Positions 6,486-10,614 of a stretch of DNA of 10,614 nucleotides are shown in pieces. The translations under genes and the position numbers were made by a program. Numbering within the stretch: the first letter of the stretch is position 1; the number at the start of each line of letters is the position of its first letter. Under the pieces are notes generated by a model. The model was not told the origin of the DNA, did no database searches, and saw only the letters and a program-made list of their open reading frames with translations. This DNA comes from Actinomycetales bacterium UBA1383 (GTDB taxonomy: Bacteria > Actinomycetota > Actinomycetes > Actinomycetales > Actinomycetaceae), in contig DBQX01000090.1 of NCBI GenBank assembly GCA_002305415.1, positions 1 through 10,614 on the forward strand. Reading direction: 5' to 3'.

Positions 6486-6896
6486 TGCCACCGCGTACAG
6501 CAGACCCTGCACGATCAGGGTGGCCAGCTGCCACCAACGGGTGCCCTCGCGGCGGCTCATGAAGGACACCAGCAGGGTGATCTGCACGATCAGCAGGGTG
6601 ACCATCGTCGCGAACGTCGACCAGTAGACGATGTCGGCCGCGGAGGTGTACGTGGCGTCCTCGCGTGTTCCGTCCACCACGCGGATTGCCTCCGCGATCA
6701 GGGGCAGCTGGTCCTGCCGGATGACGAAGTGGTAGACCACCCCGATCCCACCCGCGGCGAAGCTGAGCGCCCACAGCAGTTGGCTGAGGCGCACCGACAG
6801 GGGTGGTGGCTGCCGGACGATCACCGGGGGAAGGTTGGCGCTGCGCACGGACGGTCGCGGGGGCCGCTCCTGCGCGGGAGCGTGGATGTCGGTCAT
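6309..6896 (-). CDS. Four-helix membrane protein in the IniB-like operon
   Basis: 195 aa, family not recognised. ATG 6896 has AGGAA at 8-nt spacing. The N-terminal ~38 residues are Pro/Arg-rich and presumably cytoplasmic. Four hydrophobic helices are predicted by eye at about 40-59, 89-113, 121-142 and 155-177; the loop at 60-88 is probably outside the membrane, and basic residues (SRREGTR at 114-120, RQHDVRR after helix 4) support N- and C-termini in the cytoplasm. No catalytic motif. It begins 28 nt after the stop of the IniB-like DSFND gene, so the two are almost certainly one operon; a membrane anchor or receptor for the repeat proteins or dynamins is a reasonable inference. Its last 177 nt overlap the 3' end of iniC on the other strand, and the helical C-terminus makes this strand the more believable reading there. 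Confidence 0.85.
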   Translation of the reverse strand: MTDIHAPAQERPPRPSVRSANLPPVIVRQPPPLSVRLSQLLWALSFAAGGIGVVYHFVIRQDQLPLIAEAIRVVDGTREDATYTSAADIVYWSTFATMVTLLIVQITLLVSFMSRREGTRWWQLATLIVQGLLYAVALELVGGGDAGVLLRQVLTAQTGLVLLALVMSTFPAAIAWTARQHDVRRGTVASSAPDL

Positions 6897-6924
6897 GTGG
6901 GCGGTTCCTGGGGCTGGGTCGGGG

Positions 6925-7662
6925 TCAGGGCTCGTCGATCTCCACCTCGAGCGGGGCCTCGGCTTCCATCACGGCCGGGCCGGCGTCCACCACCGATTCG
7001 TCGAGGTCGGTCGCGAACACCGTTGTGTCCTGCTGGAACGAGTCGTCGATGTCCGCGTCGATGGTCACGTCGGTGGACTGGTCGTTGAAGGAGTCCTCCG
7101 CCTCCGCGTCGACCGCGACCTCGACGGTGGTGGACTCGTCGTTGAACGAGTCGTTGATCTCGGTGGTGGTCTCGGTGTTGCCGATCGCGACGTCGCCCAC
7201 GGCGATGTCCGTCTCGGAGTTGTCGACCGCCGCCTCGTCGCCGGCCGCGAGGGCCTGGTCACCCACGGCCACCACGGCCTCCTGGTCGAAGAGTTGGGTC
7301 ACGTCACCCTCGGCCCAGATGTTCTGGTTCACCGACTGGTCGATGATCGTTGAGCGGTTGTCGATCTGGAAGTGGTTCGCGATGGTGGTGATCTCCTTGA
7401 TCACCTGGGGCGGCTCCGGCCGTGGCGCCACTACCGGCTGTGCGGCGACCGGCACCGGCACCGGCCGCACGATGACCTCCGGGCGCTCCACGACGACCGG
7501 GACCACGGCGCGAACGTCCTCGACGCATATGCCCGCCAGCCCTTCGGAGTTCAGCGTCTCCTCCGGGTCGGCGATGAACTCCGCGGCGGCGTCCGGATCG
7601 CGCAGCAGGCTGAGGATGAACTCGATCAGGGTGTCGGCGATCGTCGCCAGGGGTGTCGTCAT
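6925..7662 (-). CDS. IniB N-terminal-domain protein with DSFND core and repeats
   Basis: 245 aa, very acidic, one Lys, one Cys, no signal peptide. ATG 7662 follows AGGAG at good spacing. Residues 8-45 (IADTLIEFILSLLRDPDA, then AAEFIADPEETLNSEGL) match the N-terminal domain of mycobacterial IniB (LIDYILSLFRSEDA type). A Val/Pro-rich linker follows (about 52-88). The core at 98-168 (IDNRS, DQSVNQ, VAVGD, AAGD, DNSETDI, IGNT) aligns with 158-228 of the protein at 2034-2954, with only a short gap. DSFND repeats follow at 171 and 190, DSFQ at 207, then an acidic tail. It therefore links IniB to the repeat family. It is the first gene of a leftward operon with the four-helix membrane protein and faces the iniAC operon. 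A scaffold or adaptor that brings GTPases and membrane protein together is inference. Confidence 0.88.
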   Translation of the reverse strand: MTTPLATIADTLIEFILSLLRDPDAAAEFIADPEETLNSEGLAGICVEDVRAVVPVVVERPEVIVRPVPVPVAAQPVVAPRPEPPQVIKEITTIANHFQIDNRSTIIDQSVNQNIWAEGDVTQLFDQEAVVAVGDQALAAGDEAAVDNSETDIAVGDVAIGNTETTTEINDSFNDESTTVEVAVDAEAEDSFNDQSTDVTIDADIDDSFQQDTTVFATDLDESVVDAGPAVMEAEAPLEVEIDEP

Positions 7663-7720
7663 GCTCGTCTCCTGTTGTCCTCGCGCTGGTTGTCACGGTA
7701 GGTCGCGGATCCATCCGAGG

Positions 7721-7794
7721 CATCGGGGGTTCCCCCCATGCCGTGAGAGGGTGTCAGGGGGATTCGCCTGGGGAGCCCCTCCGTCGAGGGGTTC
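7721..7794 (-). promoter_or_regulatory. Three ACCCCC-type boxes upstream of the IniB-like gene
   Basis: Read on the minus strand: GAACCCCTCGAC (7794-7783), GAATCCCCCTGAC (7765-7753) and GGGGAACCCCCGATG (7735-7721). Anchored on the last A before the C run, they are 29 and 33 nt apart, almost the spacing seen upstream of the DSFND/iniAC operon (31 and 33). The third box shares GGGGNNACCCCCGATG with that promoter. The first box overlaps the regulator's stop codon and terminator loop, so it may be fortuitous. Distance from box 3 to the ATG is 58 nt here and 91 nt at the other promoter. I see no convincing -10. Confidence 0.45.
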
Positions 7795-7808
7795 ACGGAA
7801 GGGCTCCC
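7771..7808 (-). terminator. Hairpin at the 3' end of the LuxR-type gene
   Basis: Arms GGGAGCCCTTCCGT and ACGGAGGGGCTCCC on the minus strand form a 14-bp RNA stem with one G-U wobble and a 10-nt loop. The stop codon (7795-7793) lies at the top of the 5' arm and in the loop, so the stem includes the last four sense codons. No U-tract follows, as is often the case in GC-rich actinobacteria. It probably separates the regulator transcript from the IniB-like operon 109 nt further on. A shorter alternative stem CCCCTC/GAGGGG is nested within it. Confidence 0.6.
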
Positions 7809-10162
7809 GCGGATGACTCGATCGCCACCCGGAGCTTGGCGAGGAGGTCGGAGCGGGAGGTGGCGTCCAGGCGCCTGCGGATGTGGGCGATGTGGTGCTC
7901 GACGGTCCGCGGCGAGATGAAGATCGTCTCGCCGATCTCGGCGTAGGTCTTTCCCTGCAGGACCAGGCGTGCCACGTCCACCTCCCGCTCGCTGAGCGTC
8001 AGTCCGGCTTTCGCCGCTCCCGGGACGCGCGCGGACTCCCCGCCCGGCGAACCACCGTGGGGAGCGGTGCCGGTCGAGGTGGCCCGTGCCGCCTCCGGCG
8101 GATGCAGCTCGCGCGCGCAGGACAACAGGCGCGCGGCCGCCCTCCGGTCCTGGGTCCGGCCGGCGCCGTGGCCGGCCAGACGGGCGCCGTCCCACGCGAG
8201 CCCGATGGAGGCCAGCGCCCGGGCGGCGGTCTCGACGGCGTCGGCGTCCACCGACCCACCGAGCACCGCCACCCACACGCCGCCCGCCTGTGCCATCGTC
8301 GCGGCGACGTGGCTGTGCGGGGCGGCGGCCACGAGGGCGCGCGCATGCGGGCCGAGCGAGTCGGGGCGGTTCAACAGGATGCCCTGCTGGACGCCCGCCC
8401 ACCGCAGGTGCGCCGACCACAGGGGCGGGGACCCCAGCCGCCGCAGGAGGTCGAGCCCGTGCGTGACGTGGGGAACGAGCGTGGTGGCATCCCCGACGCG
8501 CGCTGCCGCGCAGAGCAACGCACTCAGGGGGAGCAGCGTGTAGAGGTCGATATCGAGGTGGCGGACTCCCTCGCGGGCCGCACCCCAGGTGCGTTCCAGG
8601 CTCGGGAGGTCCTCATAGCGGCGCGAGAGGGTGACCAGAACGGCCTGGCGGAGCAGTTCGTCGCGGGGAGATCGCGGCGAGGGGACCTCCTCGGCCTGGG
8701 CGAGCACGGCGCGCGCCTGCGCGGGGCGTTCGCTCTGGATCGACACCCACGAGCGCCACAACAGCAGGCGACGGAGCGCCCAGGGCCCGCCCTGACCAGC
8801 GGCGACGGCGGCGTCGAGCACATGCCGCGCGGTCGCGAGGTCACCCCCTCCGACTGCGACGGCCGCGGCGATGACGGCCGGGAGTTCGGGCAGTGGGTCC
8901 GTCGCATGGGCGGCGCTGTAGAGGTCCGACGCCCGGACGAGGTGGCTGAGCGTCGACGGCGGGGGGTCCTGCTTCAACGAGTCCCGCAGCCCGCGGTCCA
9001 GCAGTCGCAGCGCGATCCCGAGCGTCGACGGCGCAGGGTCGCGTCTTCCCGGTGGCGCCCCAGCGGCGTCGGCCGGCTCGGTGGGGGTGTCGAGCCGCTC
9101 GGCCATCCCCGCTCCGAGGTGCGCGATCGCGGCCCGGACCGCGGCTGCGTCGCCACGCACCGGACGCGCGGCGTAGACGTCGCTGCCGGTCGCCAACATG
9201 CCGCGGGCCGCCCACACGGCGGCGGCGGTGTCGGCGACGCCGTCGTGGCCGGCCTGCGTCTCGTCGGCGAGGGCGGCATCGACCAGGCTTGCCGTCACGT
9301 CCAGGTCGCCCGCCGCCCATGCGGCCAGCGCCTGTTCAAGGGCCACGGCGGACCGGGCGGGGCGGGCCGGCAGGGCCGCACGGGCCGCGGAGCGGACCAC
9401 GGGTACGAGGCTGCCGTTGCGCAGCAGCAGTCCCTCGGCGTACCCCTGGGCGATCAACTCCTCCGCGGTCGCCTCCTGCCACGCGTGGTCCTCCCGGCTC
9501 AGCCGCTCCACCGTGCGGCGCAGCGGCTCGTCGAGAGTGTCCAGGCGATGCGCGATCCGCGCCTCCAGTGCGCGGCGCATCTCGAGGTGGTCATCGTCGT
9601 CCACGCAGTCGCGGCCGTCGTGGGAGGAGAGCGCATGGGAGACGAGCCAGGAGACACCGCCGGTGACCGCGAGGAGACGGTCGAGGCACGCGGATGAGAA
9701 GGCCTGTCCCCGTTCCTCAAGGTACGTGAGCACGTCCGAGCGCGACACCTGCCCCAGGATCAGCGGGGGAGAACTCCGGTCGAGTGCGCGGGAGATCTCC
9801 GTCATCCCCGTCGAGCGCGGCCACGGCCGGCTCGCAACGACCAGTGCGGCGTCCGGGTCCGCGGCCCGGAGCTGGATCGCCTCGACCTGCGCGGCATCCC
9901 GCAGGTGCAGGTCGTCGACGAGGAGTACCTCCGAGGGCGGCACCTGGGCGGGATCGGCGGAGCCCTCCCACCTCCGGTGCGCGATGCCGCGGTGGTGGAG
10001 GAGCTCTTCCAGCTGGTTCAGCAGGGTTGATTTCCCCGAACCCGCCGGCCCCACCACGAACGCGCGCGGCGTCGCCACCCCGGCGAGCGTGTCGAGGGCG
10101 CGACGCGCGTGGCGGGCGCCCGTGAAGAACGTCGTTGCCTGTGTCCGCATGGCCGGGGGCAT
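7793..10162 (-). CDS. Large ATP-binding LuxR-family (LAL/STAND) transcriptional regulator
   Basis: 789 aa. The N-terminal NTPase has Walker A GPAGSGKST (38-46) and Walker B VLLVDDLH (79-86), followed by VVASRPWP like the sensor strand of STAND/AAA-type NTPases. The middle (about 250-700) is Ala/Leu-rich helical, probably a TPR-like sensor solenoid as in MalT. The C-terminal GerE/LuxR helix-turn-helix is complete: LTLSEREVDVARLVLQGKTY from 721, then ISPRTVEHHIAHIRRRL. Such proteins are ligand- and ATP-controlled activators. Mycobacterial iniBAC has a large regulator of this kind nearby (Rv0339c, called IniR, from memory), which supports a role at this locus. ATG 10162 lies 2 nt after the upstream stop; a second Met at 10150 is an alternative, and neither has a strong RBS, suggesting coupled translation. 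Target genes are inferred from position. Confidence 0.92.
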   Translation of the reverse strand: MPPAMRTQATTFFTGARHARRALDTLAGVATPRAFVVGPAGSGKSTLLNQLEELLHHRGIAHRRWEGSADPAQVPPSEVLLVDDLHLRDAAQVEAIQLRAADPDAALVVASRPWPRSTGMTEISRALDRSSPPLILGQVSRSDVLTYLEERGQAFSSACLDRLLAVTGGVSWLVSHALSSHDGRDCVDDDDHLEMRRALEARIAHRLDTLDEPLRRTVERLSREDHAWQEATAEELIAQGYAEGLLLRNGSLVPVVRSAARAALPARPARSAVALEQALAAWAAGDLDVTASLVDAALADETQAGHDGVADTAAAVWAARGMLATGSDVYAARPVRGDAAAVRAAIAHLGAGMAERLDTPTEPADAAGAPPGRRDPAPSTLGIALRLLDRGLRDSLKQDPPPSTLSHLVRASDLYSAAHATDPLPELPAVIAAAVAVGGGDLATARHVLDAAVAAGQGGPWALRRLLLWRSWVSIQSERPAQARAVLAQAEEVPSPRSPRDELLRQAVLVTLSRRYEDLPSLERTWGAAREGVRHLDIDLYTLLPLSALLCAAARVGDATTLVPHVTHGLDLLRRLGSPPLWSAHLRWAGVQQGILLNRPDSLGPHARALVAAAPHSHVAATMAQAGGVWVAVLGGSVDADAVETAARALASIGLAWDGARLAGHGAGRTQDRRAAARLLSCARELHPPEAARATSTGTAPHGGSPGGESARVPGAAKAGLTLSEREVDVARLVLQGKTYAEIGETIFISPRTVEHHIAHIRRRLDATSRSDLLAKLRVAIESSAGALP

Positions 10163-10164
10163 GG

Positions 10165-10614
10165 TCAGACGGGAATCGGGTCGGAGAACGGGTCCGAGGT
10201 CGGCGTCGGCGCCGCCTCCGGTGTTGACGCCGGTGTCGGCCCGGGCTCCGGTGTGGCCCCGGGGGACGGCTCCGATGTGGCCTCGGGGGACGGCTCCGGT
10301 GTGGACGCCGGCGACGGCTCCACGGTCGAGGCGGGCGAAGGCTCGGGCGTGGTCGCTGGTGACGGCTCCGGTTCGACCGGCGGTTCGGTGGTCGGTACCG
10401 GCTCGGCCTCCGGTTCCACGGTCGGCGTCGGCGCGGATGTGGACGATGTCGCGGCGGTGGAGGGCGCGGCGGACGACGGCGCAGGTGCGGGTGACGTGGT
10501 CGGGGGCGCGGTCGTGGCTGCTGGCGGGGTGCCGGGCGGCGCCAGGCTGGGCGTGGCCGACGAGACCGGCGACGGCGTCGGGCGGGGGCTGGCGAGTGGC
10601 GGCGCGGGCTGCGC
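10165..10614 (-). CDS. Pro/Ala/Ser/Thr/Glu-rich C-terminal tail of a gene running off the window
   Basis: Reading the minus strand from the window edge there is no stop until TGA at 10167-10165, so this is the 3' part of a longer gene, not a small gene starting inside the window. The visible ~149 residues are low complexity: first Pro/Ala/Ser/Thr-rich (such as APPTTSPAPAPSSAAPST), then Glu-Pro-Ser-Pro repeats, ending DPFSDPIPV. Such tails are disordered linkers or wall-spanning regions, seen on Ser/Thr kinases, Hsp70-like proteins and surface proteins of actinobacteria. The catalytic or folded part is outside the window, so no function can be given. The stop lies 2 nt before the LuxR ATG, indicating an operon and probably a functional pair with the regulator. 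Confidence 0.75.
   Translation of the reverse strand, partial: AQPAPPLASPRPTPSPVSSATPSLAPPGTPPAATTAPPTTSPAPAPSSAAPSTAATSSTSAPTPTVEPEAEPVPTTEPPVEPEPSPATTPEPSPASTVEPSPASTPEPSPEATSEPSPGATPEPGPTPASTPEAAPTPTSDPFSDPIPV
10241..10384 (-). repeat. Six 24-bp tandem units encoding an eight-residue EPSP repeat
   Basis: Units start at 10241, 10265, 10289, 10313, 10337 and 10361, each with a GACGGCTCCG-like core on the plus strand (first and fifth units diverged). They encode eight-residue blocks of the PEPSPAST type in the Pro-rich tail. The period is a multiple of three, so changes in copy number keep the frame. A related unit lies at 10211-10234 out of register by 6 nt. Confidence 0.75.

Noticed and set aside
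7883..9697. 604-codon plus-strand open frame opposite the LuxR gene
   Set aside because: Arg/Gly/Pro-rich antisense shadow typical of GC-rich DNA. The minus strand encodes a full P-loop ATPase and LuxR HTH.
10165..10419. Stand-alone 84-aa gene with a GTG start at 10419
   Set aside because: The frame has no stop up to the window edge and the composition continues unchanged, so the GTG is an internal Val codon.

Overview
This is a GC-rich window from an actinobacterium. The evidence is strong G/C preference at third codon positions, GTG starts inside GTGA stop/start overlaps, a PIN-VOC pair and 4HBT thioesterase of actinobacterial type, and above all an iniBAC-like locus, known from mycobacteria and relatives. 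I cannot name a genus.

Left part (1-1737) looks like ordinary chromosome. It holds the 5' end of a leftward gene (possibly DUF222/HNH type), a 302-nt gap with a GAGGCGACG-rich repeat patch, a rightward translationally coupled pair (PIN-domain protein and VOC/glyoxalase-fold protein), and a convergent hotdog thioesterase.

Centre (1738-7662) is the main interest. A 296-nt regulatory region precedes a rightward operon. Its first gene encodes a very acidic protein built from DSFND(N)S repeats around a core domain. The second and third genes encode two dynamin-like GTPases that match IniA and IniC. Facing it is a leftward two-gene operon: a second protein with the same core domain and DSFND repeats, this time carrying an IniB-type N-terminal domain, followed by a four-helix membrane protein. 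The two operons converge, and the IniC-like frame runs 177 nt into the membrane-protein gene on the other strand.

Right part (7793-10614, leftward) encodes a 789-aa STAND/LAL-type LuxR regulator (N-terminal P-loop ATPase, C-terminal HTH). It sits 2 nt downstream of the Pro/Ala/Ser/Thr/Glu-rich C-terminal tail of a gene that runs off the window. The regulator ends in a strong hairpin just upstream of the leftward IniB-like gene.

Working model (inference): the LuxR/ATPase regulator senses envelope stress and switches on both acidic-repeat genes. Each has an upstream set of three GAACCCCC-like boxes spaced about 29-33 nt. The two repeat proteins would form a scaffold or polymer that co-operates with the paired GTPases and the membrane protein at the cytoplasmic membrane. 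The iniBAC relationship is well supported. The shared DSFND/core family, its promoter architecture and the four-helix partner are the parts that look undescribed.
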